A stretch of 64,000 bases of DNA from Hydrogenophaga sp. (GCF_030373245.1 NZ_JAUCZF010000001.1:1054001-1118000); one strand, 5' to 3'; positions 27,824 through 39,672 are shown, counted from the first letter of the stretch. Program-made: numbers and translations. Notes: generated from the letters alone by a model not told the origin.

Positions 27824-30073
27824 CTACTTGGTTTCAAAAGTGGTGGTGCCGTCCCACGAAGGGTCGATTGGCAACACCTCGGAGGAGGCTACCCGCTGGG
27901 CATATAGGTGGTAAAGGACTTTTTTCTCGTTCTGCCGCTGCAGCTGCGCAAGCGCTGCCTCGCAGGCCGGCCAGTCTTGAGAGCGCCAGGCCTGCAAAGC
28001 CTGGTTCCAGCGCTGCATTTCTTCGGCCTGCGCCGGGGGCAGATCAGGCCCGACGCCCCAGGGGGTGTAGACGGTCACGCTGCTGGCCTTGCCTTTGACG
28101 CGCACCCGGTCGACCTCCTGCCACACGAAACCGGCGGCTTGCGCCCGGGTGCTGTCGCTGGCGATCACGTCCACACCGTAAACCCGGCACAGGCTTTCGA
28201 GCCGGGACGCGAGGTTGACCGCATCACCAATCACCGTGTAGCTGCGGCGCACGTCCGAGCCCATGTCGCCCACACACATGGCGCCGGTGTTCAGCCCGAT
28301 GCCCACTCCGATGGCGGGCAGGACCTGAGCGGCGTGCTCGCGGTTGAGTTCGTCAACGGCGCGCGCCATGTCCAGCGCCGCCGCCACGGCCTGGGCGGCG
28401 TGATCGGGCATGTCCACCGGGGCGCCCCAGAACGCCATGACGCAGTCGCCCATGTATTTGTCGATCGTGCCGCGGTGTTCGCGAATCACCTGCGTCAGGC
28501 GGCTGAACACGGTGTTGAGCAAGGCTTGCAACTGGGCTGGCTCCATGCTTTCAGACAGCGCGGTGAAGCCGCGCATGTCGCAAAACATCACCGTGAGCTC
28601 GCGCGTGGTGGCCTGCATGCTGTAGCTGGCGGGGTCCTTGACCATCTCCTCGACCAGCACCGGCGGCACATAGGTGCCAAAGAGCTGGGCCAGCTCGCGC
28701 TTGGTGCGGCTCTCCACAAAGTAGCCGTAGCTCATGTTGAGTGCAAACGCAAAACCGATCATGACCAGGGCGCTGGCCAGCGGCAGCACGAGGCCAGGGC
28801 CGAGGTAGAGCCAGAGGTTCAGGCCCATCACCGCAGCCACCACACTCAGACTGAGCAACACGGCGCGCCAGGCGCTCAGCAGGGGCAAGACCAGCGCCAG
28901 CACCAGGCCCGCGGCGACCAGCACCACCAGCTCGTAGCCCAGCGCGTAGTCGGGCTGGCTGTCCAGTTCGCCGTCGAGCAGGCTGGCGATGAGGTTGGCG
29001 TGGGTTTCCACGCCAGGGTAGGTTTCGCCCACCGGGGTCACGCGCAGGTCGAGCAGACCCGGCGCGGTGGTGCCGACCAGCACGATCTTGTTGCGCAGCT
29101 GGTCGGGCGCCAGCCGCCCGGCCAGGACGTCGCTGGCCGACACGTAGGTGAACGAGCCCCCCTGCGGGCCGCCAGGTCCACGAAACGGGATCAGCGCCGA
29201 GACCCGTTCGTCCACCGGGATGGCCAGCGTGGTCGTGCCCTGCACCAGCCGCACGCTTTCCAGCGCCTGGTAGTTGTTTGGCAGCAGGCGGCTGGCCGGA
29301 AAGCCGGGCTGCACCGTCGGCGAACCCAGCAGCAGGCGAAACATCGCGAGCGACAGGGATTCGTAGTAGCGTCCGTCGTGCTCGGCCAGCAGCGGCAGAG
29401 AGCGCACCACGCCGTCGGGCGCGGTGATCGCGTTGAAGAAGCCGGCGCGCGGCGCGGCGGCGGCCAGTGGGACGATGTTGGCGCCAAAGCCATCCCAGCG
29501 CGTGGCGAGGATGGTGCGGCCCTGCAGGTCGCTGCTCTGCATGACGGGCTCAGGCAGGGTGCCGCTGCGGCGGCCGTCGCGATCGCTGGTGAAGTAATAG
29601 CCCAGCACCACTGGGCGACCCTGCAGCGCGCGTGCCAGGCGCGCGTCGTGATCGAGCTCTGGCGTGAGGGACTGCAGCGCGGCGGCAAAGCCCGGCTGTT
29701 CTGCCAGTGCCCCCTGGGCGAGCTGCTGCAACTGGCGCAGCCCAGAATTGTCGTCGGGTTCGGCGAACACGGTGTCAAAGCCCAGCAAGGCAATGCCTTG
29801 CTGCTCGAACAAGGTGTCAACCAGCTGAGCGACACGGTCGCGCGACCAAGGCCAGCGCCCGACCTCGGCCAGGCTCTTTTCATCGATGTCGACGATCACC
29901 ACGCGCTCGTCGAGCGTCGCAGGCATGGTGGCCCGCAGGCGAGCGTCGTAAATCAGGTGGTCGAGCCGCTGCAGCACCCCCATGGGCGCCACGCCCACGG
30001 CGTGCAGCACGGCGAGGACGAGCGGTATCAGGGTGACGGCGATGCGCGCGCCGTGCTGTCTCAGAGCCGCCAT
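27824..30073 (-). CDS. CHASE2-domain class III adenylate/guanylate cyclase
   Basis: A 749-residue inner-membrane receptor. An N-terminal membrane segment is followed by a large periplasmic CHASE2 domain (about residues 35-370, with RVVIVDIDEKSLAEVGRWPWSRD and KIVLVGTTAPGLLDLRVTP). Three hydrophobic helices (about 375-460) lead to a class III cyclase domain (MFCDMRGFTALSE, DKYMGDCVMAFWGAP with both metal aspartates, GDAVNLASRLE). A C-terminal helical tail follows. CHASE2 senses an unknown extracytoplasmic signal. The intact catalytic residues suggest it makes cAMP. Cyclase, phosphodiesterase and pilin genes lie in sequence; cAMP controls pili in Pseudomonas. Confidence 0.9.
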   Translation of the reverse strand: MAALRQHGARIAVTLIPLVLAVLHAVGVAPMGVLQRLDHLIYDARLRATMPATLDERVVIVDIDEKSLAEVGRWPWSRDRVAQLVDTLFEQQGIALLGFDTVFAEPDDNSGLRQLQQLAQGALAEQPGFAAALQSLTPELDHDARLARALQGRPVVLGYYFTSDRDGRRSGTLPEPVMQSSDLQGRTILATRWDGFGANIVPLAAAAPRAGFFNAITAPDGVVRSLPLLAEHDGRYYESLSLAMFRLLLGSPTVQPGFPASRLLPNNYQALESVRLVQGTTTLAIPVDERVSALIPFRGPGGPQGGSFTYVSASDVLAGRLAPDQLRNKIVLVGTTAPGLLDLRVTPVGETYPGVETHANLIASLLDGELDSQPDYALGYELVVLVAAGLVLALVLPLLSAWRAVLLSLSVVAAVMGLNLWLYLGPGLVLPLASALVMIGFAFALNMSYGYFVESRTKRELAQLFGTYVPPVLVEEMVKDPASYSMQATTRELTVMFCDMRGFTALSESMEPAQLQALLNTVFSRLTQVIREHRGTIDKYMGDCVMAFWGAPVDMPDHAAQAVAAALDMARAVDELNREHAAQVLPAIGVGIGLNTGAMCVGDMGSDVRRSYTVIGDAVNLASRLESLCRVYGVDVIASDSTRAQAAGFVWQEVDRVRVKGKASSVTVYTPWGVGPDLPPAQAEEMQRWNQALQAWRSQDWPACEAALAQLQRQNEKKVLYHLYAQRVASSEVLPIDPSWDGTTTFETK

Positions 30074-30152
30074 GGCTTGGATGGGGCGCGCTGCATGGCC
30101 AAACGCGTTGGCCTGCGGTTCGGGCGAGCCGGGAGGCTCACCCGGCCTCCCC

Positions 30153-30791
30153 TCAGGACTGGACGAACTGCATGCGCGTACCGGCGAGTTCGATCACGTC
30201 ACCGTCGCGCAGTTCGATCGCCTCATTGCCCAGGGGCTTGTCGTTGATCGTGGGTTTGGTCTCGCCTTCCACCAGAGCCACCACATAACCATGGGGTCGG
30301 CGCGTGATGGCCGCCACGGCCACGCCGGGTTTGCCGATGGTGGTCACGACCTTGACCAGCGGCACTTCGCGACCGGCTGCGGCACCCGAAAGCACCTTGA
30401 TCGCGGCGGTGGCGGTAGATGCCGCGGCCGCAGTCGACGTGACGGGGGCCGCCTCCACAGCACCGGAGTTGATCACCATGGTCTTTTCGTGGCGGTCGGA
30501 GGCACCCTCATGGACAAACTTGATCTTGTACTTGCCGATCTCTACGGTGTCGCCATTCTGCAACGCCTGCTTCTTGATCGCTTTGCCGTTGACGTAGGTG
30601 CCGTTGGTGCTGTTGAGGTCTTCCAGGGTCACGTCATTGCCCGACATCTGCATCACGGCGTGCTCGCCGCTGACGGCCAGGTTGTCGATGACGATGTCGT
30701 TGTAAGGCCTCCGACCGAGCGTGGTCCGGTCTTTGGTGAGTTGCACTTCCTTGATGACGACGCCGTCAATGGAAACGATCATTTTCGGCAT
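30153..30791 (-). CDS. FHA-domain protein
   Basis: A 212-residue protein with a canonical FHA domain at residues about 1-95 (TTLGRRPYNDIVIDNLAVSGEHAVMQ, LEDLNSTNGTYVNGKAI). An Ala/Thr linker (about 105-130) leads to a second FHA-like fold (residues about 132-212, RRPHGYVVALVEGETKPTINDKPL) that lacks the classic GR..S..H signature. FHA domains bind phosphothreonine peptides, so it is the likely reader of the neighbouring kinase. The start at 30791 has an ideal AGGAG site; the longer open frame is not used. Confidence 0.92.
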   Translation of the reverse strand: MPKMIVSIDGVVIKEVQLTKDRTTLGRRPYNDIVIDNLAVSGEHAVMQMSGNDVTLEDLNSTNGTYVNGKAIKKQALQNGDTVEIGKYKIKFVHEGASDRHEKTMVINSGAVEAAPVTSTAAAASTATAAIKVLSGAAAGREVPLVKVVTTIGKPGVAVAAITRRPHGYVVALVEGETKPTINDKPLGNEAIELRDGDVIELAGTRMQFVQS

Positions 30792-30834
30792 GGCCGACTC
30801 CTGTGGAACCTGTAGAACACGTTCGATAACCCAC

Positions 30835-31623
30835 TCACTGGCCCAACATGCGGGACAGCAACCCTCTGCGCACCGGTCTGGACCGGGCTTGCGCAAGTAT
30901 CACCGAAATATTGTCGCGGCCTCCGCTGTCATTCGCGGCGTCGACCAAAGCGCGACTTTTTTCCTCCAGCGTCCCTGCCGTCACGAGGATGGCGGCGATG
31001 CGCTCATCGGTCATCATGTCGGTCAGGCCATCGGAGCACAGCAGGTAGATATCACCTTCTTCTGCTCGGTATTCGCTCACCTCCAGCAACACCGTGTCCT
31101 CCACGCCGAGCGCGCGCGTGACCAGATTTTTGTGGGTGGCGTACTGGGCCTGCTCAGGCGAGATCAGGCCGGCATCAATCTGCTCTTGCAGCAGGGAGTG
31201 GTCGCGCGTGAGCTGGACCAACGACCCCTGGCGCAGCCGATAGCAGCGGGAGTCGCCCACATGGCCAATCAGGGTGCGTGTGCCCTGGAACACGCCCATG
31301 ACCAGGGTGGTGCCCATGCCGGCGTACAAGGGGTTGGAATTGGCGGCATTGAAGATGGAGCGGTTGGCGTTGTCGATGCAGATCTCCATCGCCCGACGAA
31401 CCTCGCGCGCACTCGCTTCGGATCCGCCTTCTGCAATCCAGCGGCCGAGCTCGGTCTTGACGAAGGTGGTGGCCATGGCGCTGGCGACTTCACCCGCGTT
31501 GTACCCACCCATGCCGTCGGCCAGCACGGCCACCTGGTGGTCCGGGTCCAGGGCCACCGAATCTTCGTTGTTGTCGCGCACCAGACCAGGGTCGGTCAGG
31601 CTGAAGTACTCGAAGTTCATCAT
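30835..31623 (-). CDS. PP2C-family Ser/Thr protein phosphatase (Stp1/PrpC-like)
   Basis: A 262-residue metal-dependent phosphatase with all PP2C metal-site motifs: RDNNEDS, VLADGMGGYNAGEVAS, IGHVGDSRCYRL, LLCSDGLTDMM and GGRDNISVILAQ. It should reverse phosphorylation made by the kinase encoded 27 bases upstream. No membrane segment, so cytoplasmic. Confidence 0.95.
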   Translation of the reverse strand: MMNFEYFSLTDPGLVRDNNEDSVALDPDHQVAVLADGMGGYNAGEVASAMATTFVKTELGRWIAEGGSEASAREVRRAMEICIDNANRSIFNAANSNPLYAGMGTTLVMGVFQGTRTLIGHVGDSRCYRLRQGSLVQLTRDHSLLQEQIDAGLISPEQAQYATHKNLVTRALGVEDTVLLEVSEYRAEEGDIYLLCSDGLTDMMTDERIAAILVTAGTLEEKSRALVDAANDSGGRDNISVILAQARSRPVRRGLLSRMLGQ

Positions 31624-31650
31624 CGGGTTGGAGTGGCAGTCGTCAGGCGC

Positions 31651-34383
31651 TCAGCGGGCCAGGGGCGGAAGCCCCTCATGGGCGACCTCGGTGGCTGCAA
31701 ACGACGACTGCGCGGTGTTCACTTCGATCTGCGTGGTCTCGTAGGCGGTGGTGGTCTCAGCGGAGGCGGGGGTCGGCGTGGGCAAGGCAGATGGCTCAAG
31801 AGGCTGGTCAACGGCGATACCCCTGAGGGCATCTGCCATGGACTTGCCATTCGCAAAACGCGCCTGCGGCGACTTGGACAGCGCTCGCGCCAGTATATCG
31901 GCGAGCGCTGACGGCAAATCCGGGCGCAAAGTGCGCAGGTCGGGCGCGGGCTGGTTGGCGATCTGGTACATCAGCGCGGCCATGGAATCGCCTCGCAGCG
32001 GCAGGGTGCCGGTCAGCAGCTGAAAGAGGGTCACGCCCAGCGAGTAGAGGTCGGAGCTGCCCTCGATCTTCTGGCCAGCCAGCTGCTCTGGCGACATGAA
32101 GCTGGGCGTGCCCAGCACCATGCCGGTCTTGGTGCGGCTGGCGTCGGTGATGCGGGCGATGCCGAAGTCGGTCACCTTCACCGTTTCTGACGTGGGGTCG
32201 TACATGATGTTGGCCGGCTTGATGTCGCGGTGCACCACCTGGTGCTGGTGTGCATAGTCCAGCGCGCGCGCCACCTGCTCGCCGATCGCGATCACGGTGG
32301 CCGCTGGCAGCAGATGGCCCGGGCGGGTGTGCTCCACCAAGTCTCGGCCGGGCAGGAACTCCATGGCAATGAAAGCCAGGTCGTGCTCTTCTCCGGCATC
32401 AAAAATGGTGACGATGTGGGGATGCTGCAGGCGTCCGGCGGTCTCGGCCTCGCGGAAAAAACGCTCGCGCGCCTCCTGCAGCTCCTGTCCTTCGAATTCG
32501 CTGCTCAGCGCCAGGGTCTTGATCGCCACCACTCGGCCGATTTTGGGATCGCGGCCCTGGTAGACCACGCCCATGGCGCCCTTGCCCAGCTCCTTCTCCA
32601 CCTGGTACCGCCCCAGCATGGGTTTCTCCACGCCGCCACCGGTCAGCAACAGCGTGCCGCCGGGGTGAGAAGCGCCGCCGCCCAGGATGACGGTCTCGGA
32701 CAAGCGCTGAGCGCGGCTCAGTCGCTGCTGCAGGTCGGCGTCCTGCCCGCCGAGCCGGCCCAGGTGCTCGTAGACCGCCTGCGCTTTGTTGAACTGGCGC
32801 TTGCGCTCGAAGTCGAGCGCCAGGTGCTTGAGGTTGTCCACCAGCTCCGGGCTGGCGGGCACGCGCCGGAAGCGGTCGAACGCCATGTCGAGCTGGCCCT
32901 GACCCTGCAACGCCAGACCCATCATGCGGTTGGTTTCGGCCGACTCGGCGTCCGAGCGGACTTTGCCCGCCTCGGTCACCAGGAAGCGGCGCGTCGTGAG
33001 GGCCAGGTGGCCAGCCAGCAGGGCGGCCGCGGGCAGCACCGCCTGCAACCACACCGAGGCCTGAGACAGCAACCCATACTCCAACCCCAGCATGGCCAGA
33101 AAGCCCAGCCCCGTGATCCAGGCGCCGGTGGCGGCCGAGAGCCGGGGCAACACCGCTATCACGTAGCCCGCCACCAGCAGAAAGAGGCCTAGGGTGGCGA
33201 AACCTGCCCAGGCGGGACGGGCGATGAAGTGGCCATTGAGGATGCTGGAGGTGGTGTGCGCCAGCATGGTTGCGGGCGACATGGCGGGCGAGACCGGCGT
33301 GTTGAACAAGGTTCCCACCCCCGCCGCCGTGGCGCCAATGAGCACCACCTTGTCGGCGTATTTGCTGGCAGGGATCTTGCCCGAGAGCACGTCATAAAAC
33401 GCGTCGACCGCAAAAGCCGGGCGGCCGCCCTGGTCGGGGTAGAACTGCGGCAGCACCAGACCATCGTCGCCGGTCGGGATGCGCAGCCGGCCCAGCATGA
33501 TGCCCTCACCCGGCACCGCGCTCACATCAGCAGGCCCCAGGTTAAGGCTGTGTGCAGCGACAGTCAAAGCCATGGAAGGAACGGTCTGTCCATCGAAGTT
33601 GAGCAACAGCGCTTCCTGACGCACCGCGCCATCTCGGTCCGGTACCTGGTTGAGGTGGGCAACGGCGCGCGCAGCTGCGCCGATGGGTTCAATGGGTTGC
33701 TGCGACTGCGAGGCGGGCAGACCCATGCCGCTGGACAGCGGCAACACGCTGCGTTGCGCAAACGGGGGCAGTGGCTGATCCGGGCGACCAGGCGATTCAC
33801 CGAGGGTGAACAGCGAGGGCACGATGACCCGATTGGCCTGCTTCAGGCTGGTGGCCAGCCGGGCATCGTGGTCCAGTCCACGTTCGGCCTCGGCGATGAA
33901 GCCCAGCAGCTGCTGGCGCGAGACCTCGCCGAGGTCGCTCAGATCGACGGCAGGCGAGCGGCTATCGAGCAGGCCGCGCAGTTCGCGCAACTTGTCCATG
34001 CCGGGCGCCACCTGGGGCTCCAGGAACAGCGCAGTGTGCGCCACCGTCTTGGCGCCTGCAGCCGACAACTGGTCGATCATCCGGGCGTGCACCTCGCGCG
34101 GCCAGGGCCAGCGTCCGATGTTGGCAATGCTTTGATCGTCGATGGCGATGATGGCGATGCGATCGCTGGGATCACGATCGCTGTGCCGACTGGCAAAGTC
34201 GTAGAAGCGGCGCTCCAGACCGCCCAGCAGATCGGTGGCGATGTGCAGGGCCAGCACCGCCATCAAGACGCCAGCGCCCAGCACCGCATCGCGCCGCCAG
34301 GCGGAAGCTGGGCGGCGTGTGGGTGACGAAGAGGACTTGCGGGACAAAAAAGCGCTTCTTGAACAAAGTACCGATGCGGGCAC
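31651..34383 (-). CDS. CHASE2-domain transmembrane Ser/Thr protein kinase
   Basis: A 910-residue receptor kinase. It has an N-terminal membrane segment (about 30-50), a CHASE2 sensor (about 55-390, with RIAIIAIDDQSIANIGRWPWPRE), three membrane helices (about 390-470) and a helical TPR-like region (about 495-560). The Hanks-type kinase domain (about 588-845) has GKGAMGVVY, VVAIKTL, HRDIKPANIMYD, DFGIAR and SPEQLAG, all key residues present. The tail is Pro/Ala/Thr-rich. The start is GTG at 34383, the only one that keeps the first membrane segment without adding unlikely sequence. It is the first gene of a kinase-PP2C-FHA-cyclase-phosphodiesterase operon. Confidence 0.92.
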   Translation of the reverse strand: MPASVLCSRSAFLSRKSSSSPTRRPASAWRRDAVLGAGVLMAVLALHIATDLLGGLERRFYDFASRHSDRDPSDRIAIIAIDDQSIANIGRWPWPREVHARMIDQLSAAGAKTVAHTALFLEPQVAPGMDKLRELRGLLDSRSPAVDLSDLGEVSRQQLLGFIAEAERGLDHDARLATSLKQANRVIVPSLFTLGESPGRPDQPLPPFAQRSVLPLSSGMGLPASQSQQPIEPIGAAARAVAHLNQVPDRDGAVRQEALLLNFDGQTVPSMALTVAAHSLNLGPADVSAVPGEGIMLGRLRIPTGDDGLVLPQFYPDQGGRPAFAVDAFYDVLSGKIPASKYADKVVLIGATAAGVGTLFNTPVSPAMSPATMLAHTTSSILNGHFIARPAWAGFATLGLFLLVAGYVIAVLPRLSAATGAWITGLGFLAMLGLEYGLLSQASVWLQAVLPAAALLAGHLALTTRRFLVTEAGKVRSDAESAETNRMMGLALQGQGQLDMAFDRFRRVPASPELVDNLKHLALDFERKRQFNKAQAVYEHLGRLGGQDADLQQRLSRAQRLSETVILGGGASHPGGTLLLTGGGVEKPMLGRYQVEKELGKGAMGVVYQGRDPKIGRVVAIKTLALSSEFEGQELQEARERFFREAETAGRLQHPHIVTIFDAGEEHDLAFIAMEFLPGRDLVEHTRPGHLLPAATVIAIGEQVARALDYAHQHQVVHRDIKPANIMYDPTSETVKVTDFGIARITDASRTKTGMVLGTPSFMSPEQLAGQKIEGSSDLYSLGVTLFQLLTGTLPLRGDSMAALMYQIANQPAPDLRTLRPDLPSALADILARALSKSPQARFANGKSMADALRGIAVDQPLEPSALPTPTPASAETTTAYETTQIEVNTAQSSFAATEVAHEGLPPLAR

Positions 34384-34493
34384 ACAGGAATCCCACTAGA
34401 TCGGCGAAACTGCGCGCAGGGAGTGGATTCTCTGAGGCAGCCATATGCGCTGTCAGACCGCCTTGACAGGCGGGCGCCCAACGGGCCTGGGTG

Positions 34494-34508
34494 GTAACGA
34501 TTTGTGAC
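34494..34508. promoter_or_regulatory. Copy of the pilin-type 15-base motif upstream of the kinase operon
   Basis: GTAACGATTTGTGAC matches the pilin upstream motif GTGACGATTTGTGTC at 13 of 15 positions and lies about 111-125 bases before the kinase start. With flanking bases it reads GGTAAC-N5-GTGACC, close to an inverted repeat. A CTGTCA...TGACAG pair (34450-34469) lies between it and the gene. No sigma-54 promoter was seen here. Confidence 0.4.
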
Positions 34509-34533
34509 CGCCAAGGCACAAGCCCAAAAAAAA

Positions 34534-34556
34534 GCAACGCCCAGCGTTGCCTTTTT
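34534..34556. terminator. Two-way rho-independent terminator between sucD and the kinase operon
   Basis: GCAACGC (34534-34540), loop CCA, GCGTTGC (34544-34550), with TTTTT after it on the plus strand and a run of A before it (T on the minus strand). It ends the sucCD transcript on the minus strand. Confidence 0.88.
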
Positions 34557-34574
34557 CACAGAATGCCGAGTGGC

Positions 34575-35468
34575 TCAGAGCAGCGCTTTGAGCAGCTTGG
34601 CCATCTCGGACGGGTTGCGCGTGACCTTGAAACCACAGGCTTCCATGATGGCGAGCTTGGCGTCCGCAGTGTCGGCGCCGCCGCTGATCAGGGCACCGGC
34701 ATGGCCCATGCGCTTACCGGCCGGCGCGGTGACACCCGCGATGAAGCCGACAATGGGCTTCTTCATGTTGGCCTTGCACCATTCGGCCGCTTCGGCTTCG
34801 TCCGGGCCACCGATTTCACCGATCATGATCACGGCATCGGTGTCAGGGTCGTCGTTGAAGGCCTGCATCACGTCGATGTGCTTGAGTCCGTTGATGGGAT
34901 CGCCGCCGATGCCCACTGCGCTCGACTGGCCCAGGCCGATTTCAGTCAGCTGCGCCACGGCTTCATAGGTCAGCGTGCCCGAGCGGGACACCACACCGAT
35001 GCGGCCTTTTTTGTGAATGTGACCGGGCATGATGCCGATCTTGATCTCGTCGGGCGTGATCAGACCGGGGCAGTTCGGGCCCAGCAGCAAGGTCTTTTTG
35101 CCCCCCGCGGCTTCTTTGGCCTTCATCTTGTTGCGCACGATCAGCATGTCCTTGACCGGAATGCCTTCGGTGATGCAGATCGCCAGATCGAGATCGGCCT
35201 CAACGGCTTCCCAGATCGCCGCGGCAGCCCCAGCGGGCGGCACATAGATCACCGACACGGTGGCGCCGGTCTCAGCCGCGGCCTCTTTCACCGAAGCGTA
35301 GATCGGAATGTTGAAGATCGATTCGCCGGCCTTCTTGGGGTTCACGCCAGCAACAAAGCAGTTTTTGCCGTTCGCGTATTCCTGGCATTTTTCCGTGTGG
35401 AACTGACCGGTCTTGCCGGTGATGCCCTGGGTGATGACTTTGGTGTCTTTGTTGATGTAGATCGACAT
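34575..35468 (-). CDS. sucD: Succinyl-CoA ligase (ADP-forming) alpha subunit
   Basis: A 297-residue subunit that binds CoA (ITGKTGQFHTEKC) and carries the phosphorylated histidine in GHAGALISGGADTADAK. With SucC it converts succinyl-CoA to succinate with substrate-level phosphorylation in the TCA cycle. Full length for the family. It follows sucC by 71 bases in the usual sucC-sucD order. Confidence 0.98.
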   Translation of the reverse strand: MSIYINKDTKVITQGITGKTGQFHTEKCQEYANGKNCFVAGVNPKKAGESIFNIPIYASVKEAAAETGATVSVIYVPPAGAAAAIWEAVEADLDLAICITEGIPVKDMLIVRNKMKAKEAAGGKKTLLLGPNCPGLITPDEIKIGIMPGHIHKKGRIGVVSRSGTLTYEAVAQLTEIGLGQSSAVGIGGDPINGLKHIDVMQAFNDDPDTDAVIMIGEIGGPDEAEAAEWCKANMKKPIVGFIAGVTAPAGKRMGHAGALISGGADTADAKLAIMEACGFKVTRNPSEMAKLLKALL

Positions 35469-35539
35469 GGTGGACCTTATTCAGTTGGGGGCAGCTCGGA
35501 TGGTCTGTCCCGCAAGATTTTTGAACCGCTTTGGGCGAC

Positions 35540-36706
<1,167 letters not shown>

Positions 36707-36895
36707 GAGGGCTCTCTCAGGGAAGGGTGGACAGAATCGGAGGTCAGCCCCGGAGGAGGCCGCGAGAGCGCCGGGGCGCTTAACCCAAGGAATGTATCAT
36801 GCTGCAACGCACCAAAATCGGGCGGGGTGGCGCTGAACGTAATGCATAATTATATGAGCCCATCTCTGAACCAGAACTGACAAGACGGACGGATC

Positions 36896-37819
36896 ATGGC
36901 CAAAATCTTCATCGATGGCGAGGCCGGCACAACCGGCCTGCAGATTCGCGAACGGCTCGTGTCGCTGCCGGGCATCGAACTGCTGAGCATCTCGCCCGAG
37001 CGCCGCAAAGACCCGGAGGCCAAGCGCGAACTGATGGCGCAGGCTGATCTGGTGATTCTGTGCCTTCACGACGACGCTGCCGTCGAGTCGGTGGCCATGA
37101 TCGATGCGCTGCCTGGCCGCAAACCCCGCATCATTGATGCATCCACCGCCCACCGTTGCGCACCGGGCTGGGTCTACGGCTTTCCCGAGCTTTGTGCCGA
37201 CCAGCGCGCCGCCGTGATGGCTGCCGACCGGGTGGGCAATCCCGGCTGCTACGCCACTGGCGCCATTGCGCTGCTGCGCCCGTTGGTGGACGCCGGCCTG
37301 CTGCCAACCGATTTCCCGATCTCGTTGCCTTCGGTCAGTGGCTACTCCGGCGGCGGGCGGACCATGATCGAGGCTTACGAGAAAGGCGAAGCGCCTTTGT
37401 ACGAAGCCTATGCCCTGGGTCTGGCGCACAAACACATTCCTGAAATCCTGTTCTGCACCGGACTGACCCGCCGGCCGATCTTCATGCCTGCGGTCGGCAA
37501 CTTCCGCCAGGGCATGCTGGTGCAGCTGCCGTTGCATCTGGACGATCTGCCTGGCCGGCCCAGGGCAAGCGACCTGCATGACGCGCTGGTGGCCCACTAC
37601 GCGGCCAGCGCCGCGGTGGGGGGCTTTGTGCGCGTAGAGCCTGCCACTGGCGACGGCAAGCTTAACGCCACCGCGCTCAACGACACCAACTGGCTGGAGC
37701 TGCGGGTCTTTGGCAACGAAGCGCACCGCCAGGCTGTGCTGATCGCACGCCTGGACAACCTGGGCAAGGGCGCCAGCGGCGCAGCGGTACAAAACCTCTG
37801 CCTCATGCTGGGAATTTGA
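36896..37819 (+). CDS. argC: N-acetyl-gamma-glutamyl-phosphate reductase, short type
   Basis: A 307-residue ArgC of the short (type 2) class, which reduces N-acetylglutamyl phosphate with NADPH in arginine synthesis. The catalytic Cys118 is in [24 protein letters not shown] binds the cofactor and HKHIPEI is the conserved later block. Long ArgC proteins are about 345 residues, so this is the compact form and not a truncation. A dispersed repeat begins at its stop codon. Divergent from sucC across 189 bases. Confidence 0.95.
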   Translation: MAKIFIDGEAGTTGLQIRERLVSLPGIELLSISPERRKDPEAKRELMAQADLVILCLHDDAAVESVAMIDALPGRKPRIIDASTAHRCAPGWVYGFPELCADQRAAVMAADRVGNPGCYATGAIALLRPLVDAGLLPTDFPISLPSVSGYSGGGRTMIEAYEKGEAPLYEAYALGLAHKHIPEILFCTGLTRRPIFMPAVGNFRQGMLVQLPLHLDDLPGRPRASDLHDALVAHYAASAAVGGFVRVEPATGDGKLNATALNDTNWLELRVFGNEAHRQAVLIARLDNLGKGASGAAVQNLCLMLGI

Positions 37820-37905
37820 CCCCCCGCGCCGCACCTGCGGTGCGCCACCCCCCAGGGGCGATGCCTGTGGCCAGGCAAAGCCCGTGCCACGGCATCCTTG
37901 AGTTG
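37818..37905 (+). repeat. Dispersed GC-rich repeat after argC
   Basis: Starts at the argC stop (TGACCCCCCGCGCCGC) and continues with ACCTGCGGTGCGCCACC, GGCCAGGCAAAGCCCGTGCC and ACGGCATCCTTGAGTTGAG. Same family as the copies after the response regulator, murU and barstar genes. Confidence 0.85.
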
Positions 37906-37962
37906 AGGGCCCGCGCTTCAGAAACGCCGCGAGAGTCACATGCGCTTATTGATCACCCTCAC

Positions 37963-38412
37963 TCAGTCTTCTTCGCCACCCTTGACCACCCGGCGGATCG
38001 CTTCGGCACCAAAGCCCCGCGCGGCGAGAAAGCGCATCTGTTTCGCGCGACCCTGGGCGTCCTCGGCGGGCGCCTGAAACTTTTTTCGCCACACCTCGCG
38101 CGCGCGCTCCACCTCGCTGCCCTGCAACTCGGCCACGGCGTGGGCGATGGCTTCTGGCGCCAGGCCTTTGGCCTGCAGCTCCTGGCGCACCCGCATCGCG
38201 CCCAGGCGCGGCGCGCGCCGGAAAACCACCGACTCCAGTACCCGCTGCTCGTTGATGAAGCCCTTGGCCTGCAAGTCGTCCAGCGCACGCGCTAGTTCGC
38301 CGGGCTCGGTTTCGTGCTGGCGCAGCTTGCGCTCCAGCTCAGCGCGCGAATGTTCGCGCTGGCCGAGCAGGCGCAAGGCGCGCCCTTTCAGCGAGGGTTG
38401 ATCAAAAGCCAT
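37963..38412 (-). CDS. recX: Regulatory protein RecX
   Basis: A 149-residue RecX, built of repeated three-helix units (LKGRALRLLGQREHSRAELERKL; LDDLQAKGFINEQRVLESVVFRRAPRLGAMRVRQELQAKGL; FLAARGFGAEAIRRVV). It binds RecA filaments and limits their activity. It lies directly downstream of recA in the usual order. Confidence 0.95.
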   Translation of the reverse strand: MAFDQPSLKGRALRLLGQREHSRAELERKLRQHETEPGELARALDDLQAKGFINEQRVLESVVFRRAPRLGAMRVRQELQAKGLAPEAIAHAVAELQGSEVERAREVWRKKFQAPAEDAQGRAKQMRFLAARGFGAEAIRRVVKGGEED

Positions 38413-38455
38413 CTGGTCGTTCGAATACGGTCAAGACCACGCCAGGGCGCGCCCA

Positions 38456-38474
38456 CACAGGCGCGTTGCCTGTG
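38456..38474 (-). terminator. Hairpin between recA and recX (attenuator-like)
   Basis: CACAGGC (38456-38462), loop GCGTT, GCCTGTG (38468-38474). There is no T run after it on the minus strand, so full termination is unlikely. It may reduce recX expression relative to recA, as a similar hairpin does in E. coli. Confidence 0.4.
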
Positions 38475-38485
38475 GCGTGCCGTGC

Positions 38486-39598
<1,113 letters not shown>

Positions 39599-39672
39599 GT
39601 TGAATACTCCTGTTTGATAAAGGCTTCAGGATAAGTGGGTGCTCGCATCTGTCGCATGCTTTTGCATACAGA

